The notes beneath the pieces were generated by a model. That model saw nothing but the letters and a program-made list of their open reading frames with translations, had not been told where the DNA came from and made no database searches. 64,000 nucleotides of DNA, taken from contig NZ_AMRM01000013.1 in assembly GCF_000300335.1 (NCBI RefSeq), positions 62,001-126,000 of the forward strand, written 5' to 3'. Below, in pieces: positions 48,814-58,048 of this stretch. Origin of the DNA: Nitratireductor pacificus pht-3B. GTDB taxonomy: Bacteria; Pseudomonadota; Alphaproteobacteria; Rhizobiales; Rhizobiaceae. The translations under genes and the position numbers were made by a program. Positions within the stretch are counted from its first letter, which is position 1; every line of letters begins with the position of its first letter.

Positions 48814-48890
48814 TTTGAATGGTCCTACGTCATTGTTTTTACGCGTTTATGCGAGCGATCCGTGCTTTCACCAGGCTGCAAGGCGCTGTG
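48814..48890. repeat. RIME-type intergenic repeat, copy 2
   Basis: TTGAATG...CATTGTTTTTACGCGTTTATGCG aligns without gaps for about 58 bp with 36917-36974. It lies between the two TetR-like boxes in the leader region of the iron-uptake operon. Confidence 0.5.
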
Positions 48891-48915
48891 GCGGATCCCG
48901 GATTTCAGTTCACTG

Positions 48916-48928
48916 ACTGACCGAAAGT
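48916..48928. promoter_or_regulatory. Second TetR-like box
   Basis: ACTGACCGAAAGT matches the upstream perfect box in 11 of 13 positions and is itself extended by another CTGA repeat on the left. It lies 104 bp before the first start codon of the iron-uptake operon. Confidence 0.5.
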
Positions 48929-49031
48929 CACTTGACTCGCCGCTCCAAGCGCCCGTATCAGAATTAACTTGAAAGCGATGATCAATTTTTGCGGTGCGCT
49001 CCCGATGAAGCGGGATCGCAGGAGGCTATTC

Positions 49032-50864
49032 ATGTCCGAAATCGGCGAGGCGCTTGCGGGCTCGGAGCCCGCCACTCCGGCGCGAGGTCAAGAAGCAAAC
49101 TCCCCCTTCTCCACATCTCCCAGGCTCGTGCGGGCTGCGCCGCTCTGGCGCCTTCTCGGTCCCGTTCGCGGTTATCTGATCGGCTGCTCCATCCTGTCGG
49201 CGCTGGGCGCCGCCGCCGGTCTCGCGCCCTATATCGCGATCGCCGAGATCGCGCGCGTCGCCCTGGCGGCCGAAAGCGTGGCGGCGGTCAGCGAAACGAT
49301 ATGGACATGGGTCCTCATCGGCATCGCCGGCGGCGCGCTGCGTCTCGTTCTCGTCTTCTTCTCCTCGAGGCTCGGGCACTATGCCGATGCGGAGATCCTG
49401 CACGACATCCGCGTGAAGCTCGTGCGGCGGCTCGGCGTGTTTCCGATCGGCTGGTTCAGGTCGGTCGGCTCCGGGGCCGTCAAGAAGGTGATGACGACCG
49501 ATCTCGAGGACATGCACCAGCTTATCGCGCATGCGCTGGGCGAGATCATCGGCGCGGCGGTCGCGATCATCGTCGGCATCGGATACCTGATCCTCGTCGA
49601 CTGGCGCATGACAGCGGTGACCGTGGCGGCGCTCCTGGCATGGGCGCTTTTCTTCAAGGTGGCGATGCGTTCGATGTCGCTTCACCTCGCCCGCCTGAAT
49701 GCGGCGGAGGCGCGCATCAGCGCCGCGAGCGTGGAGTATGCGGACGGCATAACAGTCGTCAAAACCTTCGGAACGGGAGGGCGGATCCTGGAACGCTTCG
49801 CCGAGGCAGTGCGGGAACACACCGAGGCTTTCCGGGCCTGGGTCGATGAAACCCGTTACAGCTCCGCCGCTGCGCGATTGCTCGGTTCGGAGATGGCCGT
49901 TCTGGCCGTCGTCATGGTGACCGGGATCTGGATGATCAGCGGCGACGCAATGCAGGCCGCCGACCTCCTGCCCTTCCTGGTCGTCGGCATCGGCCTCCCC
50001 ACCGCGATCATGCCAGCCGTGCTGGGGGAACAGGGGCTTCGCAGGGGCCGGCTGGCGGCGGGCAACATCGAGGATCTCCTGTCCCGGCCGGGGATTCCCG
50101 AAGCGCTGGTCGCCAGGACGCCGAACGGACACCGCATCGAGTTCGACAAGGTATCCTTCAGCTATGACGGCGTCTCCGATGCCGTGTCGGCCGTCAGCGC
50201 GATCTGCGAGCCGGGCACACTCACGGCTCTGGTCGGCCCTTCCGGCGCCGGCAAGTCCACGCTCGCGAGCCTCGTCCCGCGCTTCTACGACGTGAGTGCC
50301 GGCGCGATCCGTATCGGCGGCACCGATATCCGCGCGATCCCGACGCCTTTGCTTCTCTCCTCGATGTCGCTGGTGTTCCAGGACGTCATATTGCTGCGCG
50401 ACACGGTGCGCGAGAACATTCGCATCGGCAGGCCCGACGCCAGCGACGACGATGTTCGCGCCGCCGCCAGGGCAGCGCAGGTCGATCACGTCATCGAACG
50501 TTTGCCGCACGGCTACGACACACCGCTCGGCACGGAGAGCGCCGGCCTTTCCGGCGGCGAGCGTCAACGCCTGACCATCGCCCGCGCGATCCTTTCCGAC
50601 GCCCCGATCGTCATCCTCGACGAGGCCACCGCCGCACTCGATCCCGACAGCGAAAGCGCCGTGCAGGCCGCGCTGGCCGAGCTCACCGCCGGCAAGACGG
50701 TGCTCGTCATCGCGCATCGGCTGCACACCATCGCCGGCGCGCACCAAATCCTCGTCCTCGACGCCGGGAAGGTCGCGGAGCGCGGAACGCATGCCGAACT
50801 CATCGCATGCCGGGGGCTTTACGCCCGAATGTGGCGCGCGCAGCAGGGAGGAGAAGCAGCATGA
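49032..50864 (+). CDS. ABC half transporter with fused permease and ATPase (YbtP/IrtA-like)
   Basis: A 610-residue exporter-fold ABC protein: about six membrane segments in residues 45-330, then an ATPase domain with Walker A GPSGAGKST (near 398-406), LSGGERQR and VILDEATAALD. The ATG at 49032 has AGGAGG six bases upstream. It overlaps its partner by 4 bp, as do ybtP-ybtQ and irtA-irtB, which are exporter-fold pairs that import ferric siderophores or reduce their iron at the inner membrane. The company of a TonB receptor and FecBCD genes supports iron uptake; siderophore export is the alternative. Confidence 0.85.
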   Translation: MSEIGEALAGSEPATPARGQEANSPFSTSPRLVRAAPLWRLLGPVRGYLIGCSILSALGAAAGLAPYIAIAEIARVALAAESVAAVSETIWTWVLIGIAGGALRLVLVFFSSRLGHYADAEILHDIRVKLVRRLGVFPIGWFRSVGSGAVKKVMTTDLEDMHQLIAHALGEIIGAAVAIIVGIGYLILVDWRMTAVTVAALLAWALFFKVAMRSMSLHLARLNAAEARISAASVEYADGITVVKTFGTGGRILERFAEAVREHTEAFRAWVDETRYSSAAARLLGSEMAVLAVVMVTGIWMISGDAMQAADLLPFLVVGIGLPTAIMPAVLGEQGLRRGRLAAGNIEDLLSRPGIPEALVARTPNGHRIEFDKVSFSYDGVSDAVSAVSAICEPGTLTALVGPSGAGKSTLASLVPRFYDVSAGAIRIGGTDIRAIPTPLLLSSMSLVFQDVILLRDTVRENIRIGRPDASDDDVRAAARAAQVDHVIERLPHGYDTPLGTESAGLSGGERQRLTIARAILSDAPIVILDEATAALDPDSESAVQAALAELTAGKTVLVIAHRLHTIAGAHQILVLDAGKVAERGTHAELIACRGLYARMWRAQQGGEAA

Positions 50865-52615
50865 GCCTGATCCGCCATCTCTACACACTCTGGCCCAACC
50901 CCGTTCTGTTGCTTCGGCTCGGTCTTCTGCAGGCCGTCATGGCGATCCTGCAGGGCGCGCTTCTCGGGCTGCTCGTCCCCATCCTCTCGGCGCTTCTGCG
51001 GGCCGACCCGGATTTCGCCGCCGCCAGGCCATGGCTGATCGCCGGCGCGCTCGGTCTTCTTCTCTATGGCGTCCTCAGCGTGATCGCGTCGCCGGTCGGG
51101 CTGGCCGCCAGCGGAGAGCTGGCGGCGCAACTCCGGCTTCACCTGATGCGCCATGTCAGCATTCTGCCGCTCGGTTGGTTTACGACCGAACGTAAAGCAA
51201 GGCTTGCGCGGGCGGTGACGGAGGATGTCGGCCACGTGGCGCATCTGGCCGTGGTGACGGGGGGGCCGGCGATCACGTCGCTGCTGGTCTCCGCCACGAT
51301 ACTGGTGATCACGTTCTTCATCGATTGGCGCATGGGCCTGCTGTTTGCGGCGATCGTGCCGTTCGCCTGTCTCGCGCTGCGGCACTCGGCGCGAATCGCG
51401 GACGAATCGGTGATCCTGCTGGAAGTGGCCAATACCGAGATTGCCGGCCGCGCCATCGAGTTCGGCCAGGCTCAACCGGTCCTGCGCGCCGCCGGCCTCG
51501 GCGAGACCGGCAGTGATCGCATGCGCGCCGCGCTCGAGGATCACAGGCGGGTGTATCGCCATGGCATGGACCGCTCCATGACTCCTGACCTCGCCTATAC
51601 CGCCTTGGTGGTGGTCGGCATCGGGGCAGTGGTGGTTCTCGGCGCCTACCTGCTCCTCGAAGGCTCCAACTCGGTTGCCGTCACCGTCGCGCTCCTCGTT
51701 CTGGCCGTGCGTTTCATCGAGCCGCTCGGCGGGCTGATCGACCTCAACGGCGCGCTCCGCGAGATGGACAATTCCATCAAGCGCCTGATGGCGGTGCTTG
51801 ACACTCCCGCCCTGCCGCAGAACCCGAACCCGGTGCGTCAGCTGACCGACGCGTCTATCGAATTCTCCGGAGTGAGCTTCGGCTATGGCGACAAGCCCGC
51901 GCTTAGTGACGTGACCTTCCGCTGCGCCCCGGGAACAACCACTGCGCTTGTCGGCCCATCGGGTTCCGGCAAGACGACCGTCATCCGCCTGATCGCCCGC
52001 TTCTTCGATGTCGGCGAGGGACGCGTGAGCATCGGCGGCGTCGATGTTCGCGACCTCGATCAGGAGGCCATGATGGATGACATCGCGATCATCTTTCAGG
52101 AGGTCTACCTCTTCGACGATACGATCGAGAACAATCTCAGGCTGGCCCGGCCGGATGCCACCGCGGACGATCTGGCGGCGGCGGCAAAAGCCGCGCGTCT
52201 CGACGAACTCATCGCGCGCCTGCCGGAGGGCTGGAAGACACGGGTTGGCGAAGGTGGAGCACAGCTTTCGGGCGGCGAGCGCCAACGCGTCTCCATCGCC
52301 CGCGCTTTCCTGAAGAAGGCGCGCATCGTCCTCATCGACGAAGCAAGTTCGGCGCTCGATCCCGAGAATGAGCAGGCCATCGCCCAGGCGATCGTCGCGC
52401 TTTCCAGCAACGCCGAACGCACGGTGATCGTGATCGCGCACCGGCCGACAACACTGGCGGCCGCGGACCAGGTGGTCGCCCTCGATGCGGGACGCGTCGC
52501 GGAGTTCGGTGCAACCGAGGACCTCCAGCATGCAGGCGGTTTCTTCGCCCGCCTCTACGGCCAGTACGCGCAGGCGCGAAACTGGCGCATCGCCCCTTCC
52601 ACCAACCCGAACTGA
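50861..52615 (+). CDS. ABC half transporter with fused permease and ATPase (YbtQ/IrtB-like)
   Basis: A 584-residue partner of the preceding half transporter: membrane domain in about residues 15-300 and an ATPase domain with Walker A GPSGSGKTT, the IIFQEVYLFDDTIENNLRLA segment, LSGGERQR and VLIDEASSALDPE. It starts at the ATG overlapping the previous stop and lies 70 bp before the TonB receptor. The two halves should form a heterodimer. Confidence 0.85.
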   Translation: MSLIRHLYTLWPNPVLLLRLGLLQAVMAILQGALLGLLVPILSALLRADPDFAAARPWLIAGALGLLLYGVLSVIASPVGLAASGELAAQLRLHLMRHVSILPLGWFTTERKARLARAVTEDVGHVAHLAVVTGGPAITSLLVSATILVITFFIDWRMGLLFAAIVPFACLALRHSARIADESVILLEVANTEIAGRAIEFGQAQPVLRAAGLGETGSDRMRAALEDHRRVYRHGMDRSMTPDLAYTALVVVGIGAVVVLGAYLLLEGSNSVAVTVALLVLAVRFIEPLGGLIDLNGALREMDNSIKRLMAVLDTPALPQNPNPVRQLTDASIEFSGVSFGYGDKPALSDVTFRCAPGTTTALVGPSGSGKTTVIRLIARFFDVGEGRVSIGGVDVRDLDQEAMMDDIAIIFQEVYLFDDTIENNLRLARPDATADDLAAAAKAARLDELIARLPEGWKTRVGEGGAQLSGGERQRVSIARAFLKKARIVLIDEASSALDPENEQAIAQAIVALSSNAERTVIVIAHRPTTLAAADQVVALDAGRVAEFGATEDLQHAGGFFARLYGQYAQARNWRIAPSTNPN

Positions 52616-52685
52616 CAACACATCCAAGCATTCGAGCACGGCAGCCATCGGCGACCCGCTCCAGCCAAAGCCCAAGGAAACGCCC

Positions 52686-54899
52686 ATGGCCTCCATCCCG
52701 CACACTCCGTCTGTACGACACAAACTCCATGCAGATTCCCGCGGGGAGCCAGCGAAGTGCTGGTCCGTCCGGCTGGCTGCATTCCTGATGACATCGACAG
52801 TGCTGATCCCATTGCCGGCCGTTGCCCAGGAGCAGGAGAACGCCGAAGGCCAGGCGACCATACTCGACACGATCACGGTCACGGCAAGGCGCCATGCCGA
52901 AGATGCACAGTCCGTTCCGATCAGCATCAAGGTCATCGAAGGCCGGGAGACGGAGCAGATCTCGCCCGCATCGTCGAATGCCGACATCGCCCGCTCGACA
53001 CCGAATTTCGTCATGCAGGAATTCGGCGGCAACTACACGAATATCGGCCATATCCGCGGCGTCGGATCGCTGTTCCCCCTGTCGCCCGACGACACCTCCG
53101 TCTCGTTCAATGTCGATGAGATTCCGATGTCGGCGTTCGGCATACCGCCCTCGGCGCTCGACCTTTCACGCGTCGAAGTGCTGCGCGGCCCGCAGGGCAC
53201 GCTCTATGGCCGCAACTCGCAAGGCGGCGCGGTCAATTTCGTGCCGAACACGCCCGAATTCCACCGTGAGTTCAGGCTGCGCGGGGAGATCGGAACCAAT
53301 GGCTGGCACCTCGGCGAGTTCATCGCCAACATGCCGCTGATCGACGACACGCTCGCCGCGAGGCTGGCGCTTCAGTATTCCAGCCGCGACGGCGACATCC
53401 GCAACGTCGTGCAGGGCGGCGAGGACGGCGCGATCAGGGTCGGCGCGGCGCGCGGCTCCGTGCTCTGGACGCCGAGCGACGTCACCTCGGTTCTTCTCAG
53501 TCTGAACTACGATCGCAACGACGACGCCACTCCACTCTGGGTGATGCGCGACGCGGACTGCTACCCCTGCAGCGGGCTCAACCCCCGCAACGATTTCAGG
53601 CGCGAGCAATACGGCACCAAGCTCAGGGTCGAGCACGACTTCGATGCTTTCCGGTTCACGTCGATCTCGGCCTTCCAGTCGATGGAAAGCCCGCAGGTCA
53701 TGGATCTTGCCGATGGCCTGGTCTATGGGGATTCGGTGAACGGGCCACGGGAGAACCTCTCGCTGGTGGAACTCGGCGAGCAAAACCTCTTCCAGGAATT
53801 TCGCCTGTCGTCGCATGACGACGCGCATGTCCGGTGGACGGCAGGTCTGAACTATTTCCAGTCGGATTTCGACATGCTCCGCCGGGCGGAGAACCTGACG
53901 GACCCCGCATTCTTCACCTATGGCGGACGGCTGAACACCGAGATGCGGACGAGAAGCTACGCCGCGTTCGGCGAGGCCTCCGTTCCGCTCACCGACCGGC
54001 TGACCGGCGTCATCGGAATGCGCCTCACCCACGAGGAAAAGCGTGTCGCATATGTGTTCGACGGCGAGCCGCCGGATACGGTCGACTTCTTCCGGCAGGA
54101 CGCATCCTTCAAGGATAGTTTCGTCACGGGCCGCGTCGGCCTCAACTACCAGTGGACCGACGATCTGATGACCTACGCCTCGATGGGCCGCGGCGCGGTG
54201 GCGGGCGGTCTTCCATGGGTTCCCTACAACGTGCCCTTCGGCATCAACGAGGCGAGCTTCCCGACCTCGCTGAGCTGGACCTACGAAGCGGGCTTCAAGG
54301 CGACCCTGTGGGACGGACGGGCGACGCTCAACGGGTCGCTGTTCTATAACGATGTGCGGGACGGCCATCTGCTCACATACGATCCCGCGATCTACAGTTT
54401 CACCGTCGCGGCGCTGGACTACGAGACCTATGGGGGCGAACTGGAGGCAAGGGTGCAGGTCACGCCGGACCTGACCGTGTTCGGCGGCATCGGCTACACC
54501 CACGCCACATTCGGCACGATACCGGAACCGAGCCTGACGGGCGCGCGAACGGGTGGGCGGGTCCCCGGCATTCCGCGCCTTACCGGCCATCTCGGCATGG
54601 AATACCGGATCGATGCAAGCCGCCTCGGCGTGAACCAGGGCGAATTCTACGTGAACGCGAACTACCAGCATGTCGGGTCGCGCGCGGTCGACGTGAAACG
54701 GACCTTCGACCTGGACGCCTATGGCGTCGTAAACGCCCGCCTCGGCTGGCAGGGCGACGATGCCGAGGTGTATCTGTTCGCGAACAACGTCTTCGACGAG
54801 CGCTACGAGATCATCGGCGCCAGCTATGGACCCGGTCTCGATCTCGTGCGCCCCGGCGTCGGCAGGACGATCGGGCTCGGCGCCAGCGTCAGGTTCTGA
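52686..54899 (+). CDS. TonB-dependent outer-membrane receptor (FyuA-like)
   Basis: A 737-residue receptor. A signal peptide ends near residue 47 (AVA-QE) after an unusually long 25-residue hydrophilic start. The TonB-box-like DTITVTARR follows at about 61-69, then a plug domain with RVEVLRGPQGTLYGRNSQGG, and a beta barrel ending in the aromatic terminus LGASVRF. The plug and the barrel pattern resemble the pesticin/yersiniabactin receptor FyuA. AAGGAAA precedes the ATG. It probably imports a ferric siderophore of mixed or carboxylate type made by other organisms. Confidence 0.88.
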   Translation: MASIPHTPSVRHKLHADSRGEPAKCWSVRLAAFLMTSTVLIPLPAVAQEQENAEGQATILDTITVTARRHAEDAQSVPISIKVIEGRETEQISPASSNADIARSTPNFVMQEFGGNYTNIGHIRGVGSLFPLSPDDTSVSFNVDEIPMSAFGIPPSALDLSRVEVLRGPQGTLYGRNSQGGAVNFVPNTPEFHREFRLRGEIGTNGWHLGEFIANMPLIDDTLAARLALQYSSRDGDIRNVVQGGEDGAIRVGAARGSVLWTPSDVTSVLLSLNYDRNDDATPLWVMRDADCYPCSGLNPRNDFRREQYGTKLRVEHDFDAFRFTSISAFQSMESPQVMDLADGLVYGDSVNGPRENLSLVELGEQNLFQEFRLSSHDDAHVRWTAGLNYFQSDFDMLRRAENLTDPAFFTYGGRLNTEMRTRSYAAFGEASVPLTDRLTGVIGMRLTHEEKRVAYVFDGEPPDTVDFFRQDASFKDSFVTGRVGLNYQWTDDLMTYASMGRGAVAGGLPWVPYNVPFGINEASFPTSLSWTYEAGFKATLWDGRATLNGSLFYNDVRDGHLLTYDPAIYSFTVAALDYETYGGELEARVQVTPDLTVFGGIGYTHATFGTIPEPSLTGARTGGRVPGIPRLTGHLGMEYRIDASRLGVNQGEFYVNANYQHVGSRAVDVKRTFDLDAYGVVNARLGWQGDDAEVYLFANNVFDERYEIIGASYGPGLDLVRPGVGRTIGLGASVRF

Positions 54900-54901
54900 A
54901 C

Positions 54902-56017
54902 ATGACGATCACGCGAGAGGCCGGGCCGCCCGACGCGGCTGCGGCCAGGGATCCCCTCCTTTCAGACACCGCCGAAGCATGCTTCGGCGAGACGGCCGTC
55001 AAGGCGGAGAAGCTTCGCTTGCTGGTGTACACCCTGCTCGGCGTCGCACTGGTGGCAACGATGCTGATCGGGGTCTGCGCGGGCCAGTATCCCGTCGCTC
55101 CCGGCAAGGTGCTGTCGATCATTGTCGGGTACCGGACGGAGGGCGCCACGCTCAGCATGGATGAGCGCATCGTCACCCTTCTGCGCGGCCCCAGGATCGT
55201 TCTGGTCGCGCTGTGCGGCGCAGGCCTGGCGATGTCGGGCGCGGCGATGCAGGGCGTGTTCCGCAATCCGCTCGCCGCGCCGGAACTCCTCGGCGTCTCA
55301 TCCGGCGCGGCCTTTGGCGGCGCGGTGGCGATCCTCTGCGGATTTGCCGGTGCTGCGCTGCTTGGCGGCGCTTTCGCAGCGGGACTGTTTTCGCTGGTCA
55401 TGGTCGGAGCCATCGCGCGCGTGGGAGGACGCGCCGACACCACGACCGTCATCCTGACGGGCGTCATCGTCGGAGCCTTCTTCGCGGCCCTGGTCTCGGT
55501 CACGCAATTGCTGGCCGACCCCTACAACTCCTTGCCGGCGATCGTCTTCTGGTTGATGGGGAGCTTCGCCACGGCGACATGGGAAAAGGTTCTGCTCGCG
55601 ACACCGGCGGTCGCTGTCGGAAGCTGCCTGCTCTGGCTGATGCGGTTTCGCGTCAACGCTCTCTCGCTCGGTGACGAAGAGGCCGGTGCCCTCGGGGTTC
55701 CCGTCGAGCGCGACCGCTGGCTGATCTTCTTCGGGGTCACCCTGATCGTCGCGACGACCGTCTCGGTCGCCGGGATCGTCGGCTGGGTCGGGATCGTCGT
55801 GCCGCATGTCGCACGGCTGCTGATCGGCCATGACCATCGCCACCTTCTCCCCGCGTCCGCGCTTCTGGGCGCGTCCTATCTTTGCGTGGTCGATACGCTG
55901 GCGCGAAGCGCGACCTCGACGGAAATCCCGCTTGGGGTGCTGACCGCCGTCATCGGCGCGCCCTTCGTCGCCGCCCTGCTCAGACGGCGCCAGCACGCCG
56001 AGGAGGCGATGGCATGA
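54902..56017 (+). CDS. FecCD-family iron-chelate ABC transporter permease
   Basis: A 371-residue permease of the BtuC/FecCD type with nine to ten membrane segments; RGPRIVLVALCGAGLAMSGAAMQGVFRNPLAAPELLGVSSGAAFG is the family signature. A cytoplasmic N-terminus of about 40 residues makes it longer than usual. It follows the receptor stop by two bases and overlaps the ATPase by 4 bp. One permease gene only, so a homodimer. Confidence 0.94.
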   Translation: MTITREAGPPDAAAARDPLLSDTAEACFGETAVKAEKLRLLVYTLLGVALVATMLIGVCAGQYPVAPGKVLSIIVGYRTEGATLSMDERIVTLLRGPRIVLVALCGAGLAMSGAAMQGVFRNPLAAPELLGVSSGAAFGGAVAILCGFAGAALLGGAFAAGLFSLVMVGAIARVGGRADTTTVILTGVIVGAFFAALVSVTQLLADPYNSLPAIVFWLMGSFATATWEKVLLATPAVAVGSCLLWLMRFRVNALSLGDEEAGALGVPVERDRWLIFFGVTLIVATTVSVAGIVGWVGIVVPHVARLLIGHDHRHLLPASALLGASYLCVVDTLARSATSTEIPLGVLTAVIGAPFVAALLRRRQHAEEAMA

Positions 56018-56772
56018 TCCGGCTCGACGGTGCAGGCGTCCGCTTCGGCGCGCGCTGGGTCTTTCGGGGTCTTGACCTCTCGGTGAAGGAAGGCGCCTGC
56101 CTCGCCTTGCTTGGGCCGAACGGGCGCGGAAAGACGACGCTGATCCGTTCGCTGCTCGGCCTTCAGCCGCTGCACGAAGGCGGTCGCGCGGCACCCGCGC
56201 TGATCGGCTATGTGCCGCAGGCCGGAAATCTGCCGGCGCGTTATCGCGTGCTTGACATGGTGGTCATGGGCAGGGCGAGGTCCATCGGCGTGTTCGGCGC
56301 GCCCGGACGCGACGACTATGATGCCGCGCGGTCGGCGCTCACACGGGTCGGCCTCGCCGCCCTCTCGGAGCGGTCCTTTTCGGTTCTCTCCGGCGGGGAG
56401 CGGCAACTCGTTCTGGTCGCGCGGGCAATCGCTACCGGGGCGAAGACGATCGTGCTGGACGAATCGTCCTCGGCGCTCGACCTCGCCAATCAGAACCATC
56501 TCCTCGCGCTGATACGGGATCTGACGCGCGATCCGGCATTCACCGTCATCTTCAGCACGCATCATCCGCAGCATGCTCTCCATCTGGCGGACGATGTGGC
56601 GATGCTGATGCAGGGCGGCATCCTTCGCGGCCCGGTCGACACCGTGCTTACCGAGGAGAACCTGCACAAGCTCTACGGCGTCGAAGTCCGGCGTATCCCG
56701 GTGCCGGGCGGTTCCGACGCTCTGGTCCCGATGCTGGATCGGCTCCCGACACCCGGCAACACATTCCGATGA
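56014..56772 (+). CDS. Iron-chelate ABC transporter ATP-binding protein (FepC/FecE-like)
   Basis: A 252-residue ATPase: Walker A GPNGRGKTT, Q in IGYVPQ, LSGGERQL signature, and FSTHHPQHALHLADD switch region. The Walker B segment reads IVLDESSSALD where most relatives have DEPT; the catalytic glutamate is kept. It overlaps the permease by 4 bp and lies 12 bp before the binding-protein gene. Confidence 0.93.
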   Translation: MIRLDGAGVRFGARWVFRGLDLSVKEGACLALLGPNGRGKTTLIRSLLGLQPLHEGGRAAPALIGYVPQAGNLPARYRVLDMVVMGRARSIGVFGAPGRDDYDAARSALTRVGLAALSERSFSVLSGGERQLVLVARAIATGAKTIVLDESSSALDLANQNHLLALIRDLTRDPAFTVIFSTHHPQHALHLADDVAMLMQGGILRGPVDTVLTEENLHKLYGVEVRRIPVPGGSDALVPMLDRLPTPGNTFR

Positions 56773-56784
56773 GAGAGGCTCGCA

Positions 56785-57918
56785 ATGACTGAGATCTGGA
56801 CCAGACGCAATCTTCTCGCAACCGCTTCGGCAGCTGTGGCGACATTCGGGCTCCTGGGGTGCAAGGACGGCGACGGTTCGGCCTCGCCGGTGACCGGTGA
56901 CAAAGCCGTCAGCTTTCTCGATCTCGATGGCCGGACGATCAAGCTTCCCCGCCCCGCGGAGCGCATCGTCACGCTGGGGCCGCCCTATGCGGCCATGGCG
57001 CTCGCGGTCTACGGCTCGCCGGAACGCCTCGTCGGAATTCATCCACGCGCCCAGGACATGTTTGCCAGAAGCTTCGTCCGGGAACTGTTCCCCGAGGTGA
57101 TGGACATCCCCACGAACATCGCGGTCGGCGGCGATTTCACGCCGAATGTCGAGGGGATCGCGCGGCTTCACCCCGACATCGTGGTGCAGTGGGCGGAGAT
57201 GGGCGACGCGCTGATCGCCCCTCTCGAAAACGCCGGCATCACCGTTGCGCGCTACCGCTCCATCGGCGGGGCGGAAGCGACGCTTTCGGCCATGATGACG
57301 ATGTTCGGTGAAATGATCGGCGATACCGGGCGCGCGGAGCGCCTGAATGCACAGCGCGGAGAGACCAGCCGGCGCCTGGCGGAGATGGTGCGCACGCTGC
57401 CTACTGGTCCTCGGCAGCGCGTCCTGCTGATGACGCGCACCGGTGAGGCGATGTATGCCTCGGGCGGCGGCAGCGAGGGTCTCTATTCCTACTACATCTA
57501 CAGGGCCGGCGGCATCAATGTCGCGGAGGCGCTGCCGGATTACTCCCCCGTCAGCCGGGAGCAGGTCGCCGCCCTTGAGCCGGATGTGATCCTGCTCTTC
57601 GGCGGTGAAGGGGAAACCCCGGGGACGATCCTCGACGATCCGGTCCTTCAATCGACGCGAGCCGCAGCAACCAGGCGCGTCTATGTCCTGCCCACGGGCA
57701 GTCATTACTGGGGCGCCATCGGTCCCGACGACGCGCTTACGCAGACATGGCTGGCCGAACTGCTCTATCCCGACCGGCTTGAAAGAACCCTGCGCAACGA
57801 GATGCGGGAAACCTATCGCGCCATGTTCGATCGCGAGTTCTCGGACGAAAGGATCGACAGGATCCTGTTGCAGGAGACGAATGGCGTATCGGCCGACTAC
57901 GACCGGTTCCTTGCGTGA
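56785..57918 (+). CDS. Iron-chelate ABC transporter substrate-binding lipoprotein (FecB-like)
   Basis: A 377-residue class III binding protein. The leader combines a twin-arginine motif (TRRNLLA, 6-12) with a lipobox (LLGC, cysteine at 26), so the protein is probably Tat-exported and then lipid-anchored. The two-lobe FecB pattern is visible, with RIVTLGPPYAAMALAVYGSPERLVGI in the first lobe. GAGAGGC precedes the ATG. It delivers the chelate to the FecCD-type permease. Confidence 0.9.
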   Translation: MTEIWTRRNLLATASAAVATFGLLGCKDGDGSASPVTGDKAVSFLDLDGRTIKLPRPAERIVTLGPPYAAMALAVYGSPERLVGIHPRAQDMFARSFVRELFPEVMDIPTNIAVGGDFTPNVEGIARLHPDIVVQWAEMGDALIAPLENAGITVARYRSIGGAEATLSAMMTMFGEMIGDTGRAERLNAQRGETSRRLAEMVRTLPTGPRQRVLLMTRTGEAMYASGGGSEGLYSYYIYRAGGINVAEALPDYSPVSREQVAALEPDVILLFGGEGETPGTILDDPVLQSTRAAATRRVYVLPTGSHYWGAIGPDDALTQTWLAELLYPDRLERTLRNEMRETYRAMFDREFSDERIDRILLQETNGVSADYDRFLA

Positions 57919-58048
57919 CCTCGTCCGGTCATTCGGCTCAAGGGATCTTCAGGCGCGGATTGTCCGGCAATGCGTCCGTGACTTCCCGCCTGAGCGGTTC
58001 TAGCTTGGTCGGCGATTGCGATTCAGTCAGCAGCGGGGACGGGGCACC

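Noticed and set aside
48721-49031. Fur or RirA box before the iron operon
   Set aside because: No 19-bp GATAATGAT-type or TGA-N9-TCA iron box was convincing; the clear signals are the TetR-like repeats.
49026-50888. A 620-residue protein antisense to the first half transporter
   Set aside because: It is rich in Arg/Asp/Gly with no recognisable domain and mirrors a clear ABC gene on the other strand; high-GC antisense frames like this are frequent in the window.
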